The position numbers were made by a program, and so were the translations under genes. The notes beneath the pieces were generated by a model. The model saw nothing but the letters and a program-made list of their open reading frames with translations, ran no database searches and had not been told where the DNA came from. Below are positions 30,588-40,548 of a DNA stretch of 64,000 nucleotides, piece by piece. Position 1 is the first letter of the stretch. The number at the start of each line of letters is the position of its first letter. The DNA comes from Rhodanobacteraceae bacterium. GTDB taxonomy: Bacteria > Pseudomonadota > Gammaproteobacteria > Xanthomonadales > Rhodanobacteraceae. The stretch lies in assembly GCA_030123585.1 (NCBI GenBank), contig CP126120.1:2853001-2917000 (forward strand), in the 5' to 3' direction.

Positions 30588-32372
30588 CTACATCTTCCCC
30601 GCCTCCAGCGGCCGCTGGCGGTGCATCACCGCCCACTCGACGTGTTCGGCCAGCGAGGCTTCGCCCAGCGCGCGCAGGATTTCGCGGCGCTCGTCGGCGT
30701 CGGCGGTTTCGTCCAGCGCCTTGCGTGCGTTGCCGAACACGCGCTCCATGAAGCGGTACTGGCGGATCAGTTCGCGGTCGGCCTTGCGGAACGAATACGC
30801 CTCGCGCACCGCGGCGAAGATCGAGAACACCGCCATCACCACGATCAGGTCGTTCTTGGCGTCGACGGTCAACCGGTGCGCCAGCACCGCCAGCACCACG
30901 CTGATGAAGATGCCCGCGAGCAGGCACATCGCGCCGATCGCTTCGTTGATGCGGTGGCTGCGTTCGCGCTGGCCGGTGCGGACGCGGTAGTAGCCGAGTT
31001 CGCCGCGGGTTTCGTCGCCCACCCATTCCTCGATCACCTCGCCGAGCGCCGCGCCGTCAGGAGCAACCGGATATGCATGCGCCGACAGGCCGGCGCTGCG
31101 CATCACGTTGCGCACCCAGCCGAGTTCGATGTCCTGTTTCTGCATCAGGCTGTCGCGCGCGAATTCCGGATCGCCGGTCAGCGAAATGCCGGCGCGCCGC
31201 CAGTAGCACTGCACCCGCAGGCCCTCGGCCAGCGCGCGGTAGTCGAGATACTTGCGATGCCAGCCGCGCCGCTTGGCGATCGCGCTCACCACTACCCCGG
31301 TCGCGAACAGGAACAGGAACACGTACAGCATGTTGTCCTGTTCCGGCAGGTTGTCGTACATCGTGAAGGCCACGCCCATCACGAACGCGACTAGGTAGAT
31401 CACCCGCATCGCCAGCAGCACGCGCCGCTGGAAGTGGATCGCCAGCCAGTCGGCGGCGCGGAACAGCGCGGAGGGCGACGACGGCGCGCCGTCGCCGCTG
31501 CCGGACGGCGTGCCATCGTCGATGCCCGCGCCGCCTGCCGCGATCTCCGCGGCGTATTTCGCCGCGTCCACGTTGAATTCGTCGGTGTGCGCGAACACCG
31601 TGCGGAACGCCTGCGGCATCGGGACGTTGGGCGCGGAGGCATCGTCTAGGCTGCGCCAGATCATCTGGCCCGGTTGCAGCGGCGCGGCCGGCGCGCCGTC
31701 CGGCTTGTCGCGCGAACACACCAGGTGGCACAACAGGCGTTCGTCGCCGCCGCCGTACAGGCGCGGACTGCGGCTGCGCCGGCGCTCGATCCCGCCCGGC
31801 GGCGTGCCGGCCAGGAAATATTCGACGATCTGCGCGGTGCCCCCGAGCCGGTGCGAGGGCTTGCCGTCCCAGATCGCCAGCAGCAGGTTGCAATGCCGCG
31901 CCACGAACATCCCGACGTGCGCGTACTGGCGGTTGCGTTCCTCGCCCGGCGTGGACACCGCGTCGCGCGTGTGGCCCGTCAGCAGCAGCAGTTCGATCAG
32001 TTGCGCCTGCGCGCACAGCGCTTCGAACCGCTCGCGCGTGGCCGCGTCGGTGAAGTCGTGCGCGTACAGCTCGCGCGCGAATGGCAGCGGCGCCACCAGC
32101 CGCGCGCCCAGCTTCAGGCCTTCCTCCGCCACCAGTTGGTCGCCGCCGTCGGCCAGCGGCGACAGCACCGTCAGCGGCGAGTGCGGGAATTCCCGTTGCA
32201 GTTGCGCGAACAGTTCCCGCACGCGCGCCCGGATCGCCTCGATCTCGTTTGCGGCGATGTTGCGATGGCTGGTGACGCCGACCACCAGCGGCGCGACCGC
32301 GGCGCCCGCACGCAGGTTCGAAGTCGGCGCGCGGCTCGACAGGTTGTGGATGGAGCCCGATTCGTCGTTCAT
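30588..32372 (-). CDS. SLOG-like sensor fused to a four-helix membrane region (SLATT-like)
   Basis: A 594-residue protein. The N-terminal part (VVGVTSHRNIAANEIEAI, then LSPLADGGDQLVAEEGLKLG and LPFARELYAHDF) follows the pattern of SLOG/LOG-type nucleotide-sensing Rossmann domains (about residues 27-190). The C-terminal half has hydrophobic helices at about 318-338, 349-366, 478-499 and 508-523. After the first pair comes KYLDYRALAEGLRVQCYWRR, the kind of helix seen in SLATT (2TM) effector domains. SLOG-SLATT pairs are predicted nucleotide-triggered membrane-disrupting immune effectors (Burroughs and colleagues). Both assignments come from pattern recall. The ATG at 32372 is preferred to an upstream Met at 32414. 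It is convergent with the TIR pair. Confidence 0.75.
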   Translation of the reverse strand: MNDESGSIHNLSSRAPTSNLRAGAAVAPLVVGVTSHRNIAANEIEAIRARVRELFAQLQREFPHSPLTVLSPLADGGDQLVAEEGLKLGARLVAPLPFARELYAHDFTDAATRERFEALCAQAQLIELLLLTGHTRDAVSTPGEERNRQYAHVGMFVARHCNLLLAIWDGKPSHRLGGTAQIVEYFLAGTPPGGIERRRSRSPRLYGGGDERLLCHLVCSRDKPDGAPAAPLQPGQMIWRSLDDASAPNVPMPQAFRTVFAHTDEFNVDAAKYAAEIAAGGAGIDDGTPSGSGDGAPSSPSALFRAADWLAIHFQRRVLLAMRVIYLVAFVMGVAFTMYDNLPEQDNMLYVFLFLFATGVVVSAIAKRRGWHRKYLDYRALAEGLRVQCYWRRAGISLTGDPEFARDSLMQKQDIELGWVRNVMRSAGLSAHAYPVAPDGAALGEVIEEWVGDETRGELGYYRVRTGQRERSHRINEAIGAMCLLAGIFISVVLAVLAHRLTVDAKNDLIVVMAVFSIFAAVREAYSFRKADRELIRQYRFMERVFGNARKALDETADADERREILRALGEASLAEHVEWAVMHRQRPLEAGKM

Positions 32373-32400
32373 CGTTGCGGATCGTATCTGCCAAACGTTC

Positions 32401-32547
32401 GTGATTCCGGACACGGTACAGCGCTGCTTTCCTTGGCGTCATTCCAGGACGGTCCTCGCTCACCACGCCTCGTCGTCATTCCGTCTCCTTGCGGACCCAT
32501 CCTCCTTGCCGCCATTCCGGACGCGGCGCAGCCGCGATCCGGAATCT
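32401..32547. repeat. Cluster of GTCATTCCGG half-repeats
   Basis: At least four degenerate half-units occur in a row (near 32403, 32438, 32474 and 32511). The last forms a hairpin CATTCCGG...CCGGAATC (32513-32547). The cluster fills the gap between the SLOG-type gene and the next small gene; no gene or promoter is clear in it. Confidence 0.6.
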
Positions 32548-32582
32548 CCTTTACCGATAGCGACAGCTCGTCAGAGGGGCAT

Positions 32583-32978
32583 CTATTTGTTGATGATCGG
32601 CGGATCGCAGGGAATGCTGGCATTGCCGTTGCCGGTGTCGATGACAGTGACCTTGTACTGCGCGTTGATCGGCTGCGTGTTCTTGTTGTGGAATACGTGC
32701 GCACGGTCTGCGCGGTCCCGCTTGCTGAGCTGGGGCTCCGTGGCGTGGTCGTCGGTGAAGTGGATGTCGTCGATCCTGTACCGCGGGTCCGCGATCAGGC
32801 GCACGGTGATTCTGGCCTCGCCCTGATTGACCACGTGGATCAATTTGCCGGCGCCGTCATCTCCGCCGATGTACTTGTAGCAATAGGCTCTGCCATTGAT
32901 ATTCCCGGCGTCGGTGAATCCATCGCCGGGTTCAGCACGGACATAACGGACGTCGAGATCAACGCGTTTGTCATTCAT
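32583..32978 (-). CDS. Small beta-rich protein following the TIR-TM-TPR gene, copy A
   Basis: A 131-residue protein of unknown function. It is predicted mostly beta (VDLDVRYV, ARITVRLIAD, AQYKVTVIDTG) and ends in CDPPIINK. The small protein at 35833 has the same layout and a similar end (GPNIHNV), and both directly follow a TIR-TM-TPR gene, so they seem to belong to the same cassette. The gap from the TPR gene is about 110 bp. No signal peptide or membrane segment is visible. It could be a ligand-binding partner of the TIR protein; no evidence beyond position. Confidence 0.6.
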   Translation of the reverse strand: MNDKRVDLDVRYVRAEPGDGFTDAGNINGRAYCYKYIGGDDGAGKLIHVVNQGEARITVRLIADPRYRIDDIHFTDDHATEPQLSKRDRADRAHVFHNKNTQPINAQYKVTVIDTGNGNASIPCDPPIINK

Positions 32979-33089
32979 GGTCGTACTCCAGTTGGCAAGT
33001 GGCCATTCCGGCCGGGTACGACGGGCGCGTTGCCCGCCGGTCCTGTCGTCGCGCCGTCGATGGCCGGCCGGGCGACGGTTTTCGTGGCG

Positions 33090-35312
33090 TCATCGTCGCG
33101 CGTTGACCCTGTCCGTTCGTTGCGCGTGGGTGCCGGCAAGCGTCTTTGCCGCCTCGGGCCAGGGTTGCAGCGGCACATAGCCGGCAGCAGTCAGGCGCTG
33201 CAAGTAAGGAGTAGCCTCGTTGCTGCGGCCAAGCAATAGAAGCGCGCGCACCAGCGTATCGAGACGATCGAACGCGACCTCCGGTTTCGAACCGGCAATC
33301 AGCAAGTCGCGCGTGTCGTTCCACGCCTGGGTGGCATCCGCGCTGCGGCCCTTGCGTTGTGCGACTTCGCCCTGCAGCAGGCGGGTTCGCGCCAGCGACT
33401 GGCGCAAGTCGTCGTTCTGCGCCGCTTGCCACGCGGGTTCGATCAAGGCCAGTGCAGCCGCAATGTTCCTCGCTGCGCCGGCCGTATCGCCACGCGCCAG
33501 CGCCAGTCGCGCGAGCTGGTCGTGCGCTTGCACCACGCTTTCCAATATCGATTGGCTCTTGGGGTTCTTGGCCCGGGCGGCGACTAGCAACGATTCCGCG
33601 TCCTCGGCTCCAGTCGTCGCCTTGTGCGGCTGATCCACGGCATCCAATTCCGACTGCCTCAGGCGACAGGCGGCCAATGACCAGCGCCAATCGTTGTTTT
33701 CGGGGTCTTGCGCGTGCAGCGCCGCGGCGGTCGCCGTGGCCGTCGCAAGGTTTTCGCGTGCCGGGCCAAGCTTGCCGCGCTGTTTCTGCACTTCGGCAAG
33801 GTGGACGAGCGCATAGACGCTGTCATCCTTCCAGTCCGCGTTGTTCGGCTCGGCCTCCATGTTCTGCTCGAGATCGCCGACGTTCTCGGCGAAACGATCT
33901 TCGGCGACGGCAAGCTGGCCCTGTTCCTGCGCCAGGCTGCCCAGCCACGAAACGACGTTGGCGGCCTCCTGGCGGAGTTGCAGATTGCCGGGATGTTGCT
34001 TGAGCCATGCGTGGTACATCGCGAGTTGCTGCTGCATCCCGCGCTCGGCCTCGGCGGTGCGGCCCATGTTCTTGTCCATCACGGAAACCGCCTGCAGTCC
34101 GTACGCGACTTCCTTCTGCCACGCGAAGTTGCCGCGATCCATCGCCGCCAGCTTGACCGCGCTGTCGTAGTACCTCTGGAACATGCTTTCCGCCGTGGCG
34201 TTGTCGCCCTTCTGCATGGCGGCGTAACCGACCCAGTATTCGGCCTGGGCCTTGTCGAACAGCCGGTTGCCGTCCCCGGGCGCGCGGGCATACAGCGCGC
34301 CGGTGCGCTCTAGCGCCTCGCGAAAGCCGGCCATCGCCTCGACGAACTCGCCCTTGGCCAGACGCACCTGGCCGATGTCCATCAGCAGGCGCGCCTGCTG
34401 TTCCAGCGCCGTGTCGGTGAGGTCGCGGGGCTTGAGCATGGCGAAATAGGCGGTGGCCTTGTCATCCACCGAACGCATCAGGTCGAGCCGGCCGACCGTG
34501 GACAGTTTCTGGCGCAGATCCCCGAGCATGAAGCCGAGGATGTCTTCTGCCTGCGCTTGCCGGCGCTTCGCGTCATCGCGCGCGACGACCGCGGCCTGTT
34601 CCGCGGCCACCGCGTGTTGCCGCGCCAGCACGGCCTGGTGGCGCGAGATCAAGGCAAACACCGCCAGCACGATCGTCAGCGCCATCACCACCAGCGCCAG
34701 CGTGGTGATCGCGGCCATCCTTTGCATCCTGCGGTGCTGCTCGCGCTGCTTCAGCACATCGAAGCCGACGCCGAGCATGCCCGCGATCAGCCTCAGTTTC
34801 GCGTTGGGTTTGCGGTCCTTGCCGGGGCGTACGTCGGCGGCGATCGGTTCGGCGCGTTCGCTGGCCGGTTGGCCGTTGGCGTCGAGCTGGAAACGCAGCG
34901 CGGGGCAGAAGCATTCTTCCGCTGCGTGGCCGGGCAGATCGGTTGCGTTGGGTTCGCCATCGACGATCAGGCACAGGATGCGCCCGCCGCGGCCCATGCG
35001 CTTGTATGCAAGCACTTCCTCGTTCACCCAGCGCGACGCCGCCGACGCGGGCGAGCAGATCACGATCAGGTTTTCGGATTGCCTGAGCGCCTCGTTGACC
35101 TTGCTCGCGAGGCTGTCCGCGCTGGCCAGCTCGTCGCGGTCGCGGAACACCGGATTCAGCCGCAGTGGAATCTCGCCGTGCGCGGTTTGCGTTCCCACCA
35201 GTCGCGACGGCACGCGATACGTTTCGAGCGTCCGGTGCAGCCAGTCCGCCCACGCCTGGTCGCGGTGGCTGTAGCTGATGAAGGCGCGATAGGTGAAAGA
35301 CGACTCCGGCAT
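33090..35312 (-). CDS. TIR - transmembrane - TPR protein, copy A
   Basis: A 740-residue membrane-bound protein. The TIR-like domain spans about residues 8-140 (YRAFISYSHRDQAWADWL) with the candidate catalytic Glu in SRWVNEEVLAYKRMG (98/99). One transmembrane helix follows (about 199-222), then a coiled-coil-like stretch with FMLGDLRQKLSTVGRLDLM, then TPR-like repeats to the end. The same build occurs at 36225; there the first 300 residues are closely similar while the TPRs have diverged. The topology would place the TIR domain and the TPRs on opposite sides of the membrane. The ATG at 35312 is chosen over a TTG 24 nt upstream. An NADase role is inferred from the domain. Confidence 0.82.
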   Translation of the reverse strand: MPESSFTYRAFISYSHRDQAWADWLHRTLETYRVPSRLVGTQTAHGEIPLRLNPVFRDRDELASADSLASKVNEALRQSENLIVICSPASAASRWVNEEVLAYKRMGRGGRILCLIVDGEPNATDLPGHAAEECFCPALRFQLDANGQPASERAEPIAADVRPGKDRKPNAKLRLIAGMLGVGFDVLKQREQHRRMQRMAAITTLALVVMALTIVLAVFALISRHQAVLARQHAVAAEQAAVVARDDAKRRQAQAEDILGFMLGDLRQKLSTVGRLDLMRSVDDKATAYFAMLKPRDLTDTALEQQARLLMDIGQVRLAKGEFVEAMAGFREALERTGALYARAPGDGNRLFDKAQAEYWVGYAAMQKGDNATAESMFQRYYDSAVKLAAMDRGNFAWQKEVAYGLQAVSVMDKNMGRTAEAERGMQQQLAMYHAWLKQHPGNLQLRQEAANVVSWLGSLAQEQGQLAVAEDRFAENVGDLEQNMEAEPNNADWKDDSVYALVHLAEVQKQRGKLGPARENLATATATAAALHAQDPENNDWRWSLAACRLRQSELDAVDQPHKATTGAEDAESLLVAARAKNPKSQSILESVVQAHDQLARLALARGDTAGAARNIAAALALIEPAWQAAQNDDLRQSLARTRLLQGEVAQRKGRSADATQAWNDTRDLLIAGSKPEVAFDRLDTLVRALLLLGRSNEATPYLQRLTAAGYVPLQPWPEAAKTLAGTHAQRTDRVNARR

Positions 35313-35423
35313 ACGAAGCTTCCGCTCGATTGGCAACGACCCTCACTGGCCATTTATTCCAGGCGCCACACAGCGCTGCTCCCTCCTCATTCCGGTGCCG
35401 CCCGCACTCGCCAACTCCCTGTC

Positions 35424-35441
35424 GTCATTCCGGGGCCGCCG
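35424..35441. repeat. GTCATTCCGG half-repeat
   Basis: One half-unit, GTCATTCCGGGGCCGCCG, without its inverted partner, in the 182-bp gap between the TIR gene and the frameshifted secreted-peptide gene. Confidence 0.55.
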
Positions 35442-35494
35442 CAAACAACTTCGGCAGCCTCGATATTGCAACTACCGCTTCGAACTGCTGGCGG

Positions 35495-35727
35495 CTAAGT
35501 GTTCTTGATGCAGGGTGGCGTAGCGTTATCAGGGATAACCGTACCTCCACCACCGCCTGCCGCCATGCACGCGCCGATGTTGCCCGCGGCGCATTGCAGC
35601 CACGCCACATAGGGTGCGTACCACGAGCCGGCCGAACTCGTGGTCGTGGCGGCGCTGGCAACGCCCGCGCTACCGGCCAGCAGCAGCGCGATCAGGAATG
35701 CAGCGGGGGGGGTAGTTTGCGTTTCAT
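35495..35727 (-). pseudogene. Small secreted peptide gene frameshifted at a C8 tract
   Basis: GGAG lies just before an ATG at 35727. The frame starts MKRKLPPPL and stops after about 11 codons. If the run of eight C (G8 on the plus strand, 35705-35712) were six or nine, the frame would continue into AAFLIALLLAGSAGVASA, a clean signal peptide. It would end 45 or so residues later in a Gly-rich tail GGGGGTVIPDNATPPCIKNT. The strong start and the intact second frame suggest either a phase-variable gene in the off state, a recent mutation or a sequencing error. It sits between the small beta gene and the next TIR-TPR gene. Confidence 0.6.
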
Positions 35728-35832
35728 GATTTACTCCTTCTGCGTTTGCGGCGGAATTGCCGCGGTGAATCGGTATTGAAGCGATGGTGCGCGTCTCGCC
35801 TCCGCGGTGAAACATCGCACCCGGTTCAACAT

Positions 35833-36171
35833 TCAAACGTTGTGTATGTTGGGGCCTGAGCTTTGCGCGGTCGGATTGGGCAGGGAAGGTGCACTGCTGT
35901 AGGTCACACCGTTGGAAGTCACCTTGATGGTGTACGCATAGTAGGCATCTGTGCCTGGATTGTTGTCCGTGACGGTGATTTCGCCGGTGCTGACATTGGG
36001 CGTTCCGAAACACGATGGATTGCCGTCGATGCTCAGCGAAGAGAAGGCGAAGTTTTGGTTGCTGGCGGGCTTCCATTTGATGGTCTGATTGCCCCGATTG
36101 ACATTGTGTATTTGCGGATTCACCGTGACTGGCGGGTTTGCGCTGGTGTTGAGCGAAACTTCGACTGCCAT
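35833..36171 (-). CDS. Small beta-rich protein following the TIR-TM-TPR gene, copy B
   Basis: A 112-residue protein of unknown function, beginning MAVEVSLNTSANPPVTV and ending SSGPNIHNV. It is Ser/Thr/Asn-rich with alternating beta-type segments (QTIKWKPAS, GEITVTDNN, YYAYTIKVTSNG). The ATG at 36171 follows the stop of the TIR-TM-TPR gene by 53 bp and has AGGAGA upstream. Its layout and end resemble the gene at 32583, which sits in the same place relative to the other TIR gene. The low-complexity composition and small size recall fibronectin-like or carbohydrate-binding beta folds, but I cannot assign one. Confidence 0.62.
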   Translation of the reverse strand: MAVEVSLNTSANPPVTVNPQIHNVNRGNQTIKWKPASNQNFAFSSLSIDGNPSCFGTPNVSTGEITVTDNNPGTDAYYAYTIKVTSNGVTYSSAPSLPNPTAQSSGPNIHNV

Positions 36172-36224
36172 GACACGTCTCCTGTCTGGATGCGGCGCTG
36201 AGGGCGGGCCGCGGCGCCTTGAAC

Positions 36225-38516
36225 TCAATGCCTCTCGCTTGGCGGCGTGGCGGGCAACGACGCTTGGTGAGCGGCGGGTGAGGCGTCGCTATCCATGATC
36301 GCCGCGATGTGTTGCTCGAGTGCCGCATTGGCTGGATAGTCGATGTGCTTGCTGGCCAGCAGCGCCACGAAGTCCGGGGTGCGGTAGCCCATTGCGTTCA
36401 ACTTCGCGATCACGGGCTTCGCGGCATCGGCTTGATCCAGCCGCAGCAATGCTCCCACGTACGCGCTCAGGAAATTGGGGTCGTTGCCTTTACTCAGCGC
36501 GGGTTGCAGCAGGTCACGTGCCTGCGTCCAGTCGCGTTGGGCGGTGGTGTCGTCGTGGTGTTGCGCTGCGATCGTGCCGAGCAGCAAGCTTGCCTGTGCG
36601 TCCAGCAACAACATGTCACGATTGTCAGGCGCTTTGGCGCGGAGTTTCTTGATATTCACCTGCGCGGAAAGAACGGTGGCTTCCGCAGCGGCAGGATCGC
36701 CCTTCACCAGTTGCAGGCGGGCACTTTCCAGTTGCGCCAAGGCAAGGTAATGCTGGAAGTCGTTGCTGATTGGGTCTTTTACCAACAAGGCCGCGAGCGT
36801 TTGCACGGCCTGCGCGTCCGCCGTCGTGGCTTCGTCGAGGCGACCCAGTTGTCGCAACAAGCTGCCTGCCTGTTGGTTATAGATGGCATAGGTCCATAGC
36901 CAGCCTGTGTCAGATGGCTCGAATGCAAGCAATGCCTTGCCCTGCATCAATGCTTGCTGGGTGTAACGCAAACCTGTATCGATCTCGCCGGACCATGTCA
37001 GCGTGCGGCCGAGCGTAGCGTTGCTGACCATCAGGTCGTATTGCGCGGCGTGATTCTGCGGCGATGCAGATGTAAGCTGTTCTTTGATGTGACGTTCCGC
37101 GAGATAGTCCGTCAGCGCGCGCTCAAGTTCTCCACGTTCAACCGCCAGCTTGCCGAGAGCGTTCCAGCCCCAAGCCATATTGGATTGCTGATCGAGGTCG
37201 TGCGGCTCGCGTGCGGCCAGCAGTTGATACAGCTTCAGCGAAGCCTCGTATTCCGATTGCGCGCCTTCGTAGTTGCCGCGCGACTCCAACACGTGACCGA
37301 TATTGTTCCTTATTCCTGCCAGCTTGCCTGTCGTTTTGTCATCGTCGGGTTTGGCAGCATGCGCTTGCTGGAACAGTGCACTGGCCGACTGCCAATTGCT
37401 CAGCGCCTTATCCAGATCACCCTCGTTCCACCATGCGACGCCGACCATATTCAAGCTTTCGCCCAAGGTCACCTTGCGTTCGGCATCGCTGGGGGCACGG
37501 CGCACAAGTTCGGCGGCCAGAGACGCGGCCGACTGATACGCCTTCATCGTCTCGTCGAGATGACCGTGCGCTTCAGTCATCACGCCGCCGATCTTGTCCA
37601 GCGCCTTGACGCGAAGTTCCAGCGCCGTATCGCTGGCGTCGGCAGCCGGCAGCGATGCGAAATAGGCGAGTGCCTTTTCATCCACCGCCTGCATGATGTC
37701 GAGGCGGTGCACTTGGTCGAGCTTGTCATTGAGATCGCCCAGCATGAAACCGACCAGGCCCTCGGCCTGCTTCTGCCGTCGCACCGCTGCTTGTTTCGCG
37801 ATCACCGCTTCGTGTTGTGCGACCACCGCGCGGTGACGTGACACCAGCGCAGCGATCGCCAGCACGATGGTCACCGCCATCACAATCACGGCGAGCGCGG
37901 TGACTGCGGCCATGCGCTGCACTTGGCGGCGTTGTTCGCGCTGCTTCAGCGCGTCGAAGCCGACGTCCAGCATGCCGGCGATCAGTTTCAGCTTGGCGTT
38001 GGGCTTGCCGTCCTTGCCGGGGCGCGCGTCGGCGGCGATGGGTTCGGTGCGATCGCTCGTGGGGCGCCCGTCCGCGTCCGTGGCGAAGCGCAGGGCGGGA
38101 CAGAAACATTCTTCCGCTTCGCGGCCGGCGATGTCGCGGGCGTCGGGTTCTCCGTCCACGATCAGGCAGAAGATGCGCGCGGCGCGGCCCATGCGCTTGT
38201 ATGCCAGCACTTCCTCGTTGACCCAGCGCGACGCGGCCGACGCGGGCGAGCAGATCACGATCAGGTTTTCCGATTGCGCGAGCGCTTCGTTGATCTTGGT
38301 GCCGAGTTCGGGCGAGCTGGACAGCTCCTCGCGGTCGCGGAACACCGGATTCAACCGGCGCGGAATCGTGCCGTGCGCGGTCGAGGTGCCGACGAGGCGC
38401 GAAGGCACGCGGTAGATTTCCAGCGCCTTGTGCAGCCAGTCCGCCCACGCCTTGTCGCGGTGGCTGTAGCTGATGAAGGCGCGATACGTGAACCGGGCAA
38501 CGGGCGGATCGGACAT
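36225..38516 (-). CDS. TIR - transmembrane - TPR protein, copy B
   Basis: A 763-residue relative of the gene at 33090. The TIR-like domain (YRAFISYSHRDKAWADWL) has the Glu in SRWVNEEVLAYKRMG. A transmembrane helix follows at about residues 203-226 (VTALAVIVMAVTIVLAIAAL), then FMLGDLNDKLDQVHRLDIM and TPR repeats. The N-terminal 300 residues are strongly similar to copy A, including ECFCPALRF, while the TPR part and C-terminus differ. This suggests duplication followed by change in the sensing part. The ATG at 38516 was chosen because the upstream 40 residues are Arg-rich. The gap before it, toward the IS110 element, holds its promoter, which I could not define. Confidence 0.82.
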   Translation of the reverse strand: MSDPPVARFTYRAFISYSHRDKAWADWLHKALEIYRVPSRLVGTSTAHGTIPRRLNPVFRDREELSSSPELGTKINEALAQSENLIVICSPASAASRWVNEEVLAYKRMGRAARIFCLIVDGEPDARDIAGREAEECFCPALRFATDADGRPTSDRTEPIAADARPGKDGKPNAKLKLIAGMLDVGFDALKQREQRRQVQRMAAVTALAVIVMAVTIVLAIAALVSRHRAVVAQHEAVIAKQAAVRRQKQAEGLVGFMLGDLNDKLDQVHRLDIMQAVDEKALAYFASLPAADASDTALELRVKALDKIGGVMTEAHGHLDETMKAYQSAASLAAELVRRAPSDAERKVTLGESLNMVGVAWWNEGDLDKALSNWQSASALFQQAHAAKPDDDKTTGKLAGIRNNIGHVLESRGNYEGAQSEYEASLKLYQLLAAREPHDLDQQSNMAWGWNALGKLAVERGELERALTDYLAERHIKEQLTSASPQNHAAQYDLMVSNATLGRTLTWSGEIDTGLRYTQQALMQGKALLAFEPSDTGWLWTYAIYNQQAGSLLRQLGRLDEATTADAQAVQTLAALLVKDPISNDFQHYLALAQLESARLQLVKGDPAAAEATVLSAQVNIKKLRAKAPDNRDMLLLDAQASLLLGTIAAQHHDDTTAQRDWTQARDLLQPALSKGNDPNFLSAYVGALLRLDQADAAKPVIAKLNAMGYRTPDFVALLASKHIDYPANAALEQHIAAIMDSDASPAAHQASLPATPPSERH

Positions 38517-38739
38517 GGATGGCCCCGCGTCGGAACGTCGAACCGTCCGTGGCAGGACACGATCGTCGGGCGCTGGGCGCTGGCGGGTCGCCACGATCCT
38601 GAACAATCGGATACGCGGCGTGGAAACTAGCACCAAATGTGAACCATGTCACGTTTTGGCAGGGCGGGTGCAACCCGCCTTGGGAACGCTGGCGTTGTTG
38701 GCGGGATGCGCCGCTGCGCGGCTACTCCCGCCCTTGTAT

Positions 38740-40405
<1,666 letters not shown>

Positions 40406-40443
40406 TCCAACATTACTTGGCTTGGCTCACCGTCATTTCTGTC

Positions 40444-40492
40444 GTCATTCCGGGGCCGCCGCCGATCAAGCCGGCGGCGGCCCCGGAATGAC
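40444..40492. repeat. GTCATTCCGG palindrome, perfect copy
   Basis: Two 21-bp arms, GTCATTCCGGGGCCGCCGCCG and its exact complement, with a 7-bp loop. This is the best copy of the family in the window. It lies between the GNAT gene and an acyl-CoA dehydrogenase gene, both on the minus strand, and could act as a transcription stop or an mRNA end stabiliser. Confidence 0.8.
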
Positions 40493-40548
40493 GAGCTTTT
40501 GTGTCTGCAAGGGTCGTACGCAGTCCCGCAATGATGGGTTTGCGTCGA

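Noticed and set aside
35728..36328. A 277-codon frame running from the TIR gene end to the secreted peptide
   Set aside because: Most of it is antisense-phase to the small beta gene and Gln/His/Arg-rich; only its last part, from the ATG at 35727 in a shifted frame, looks real.
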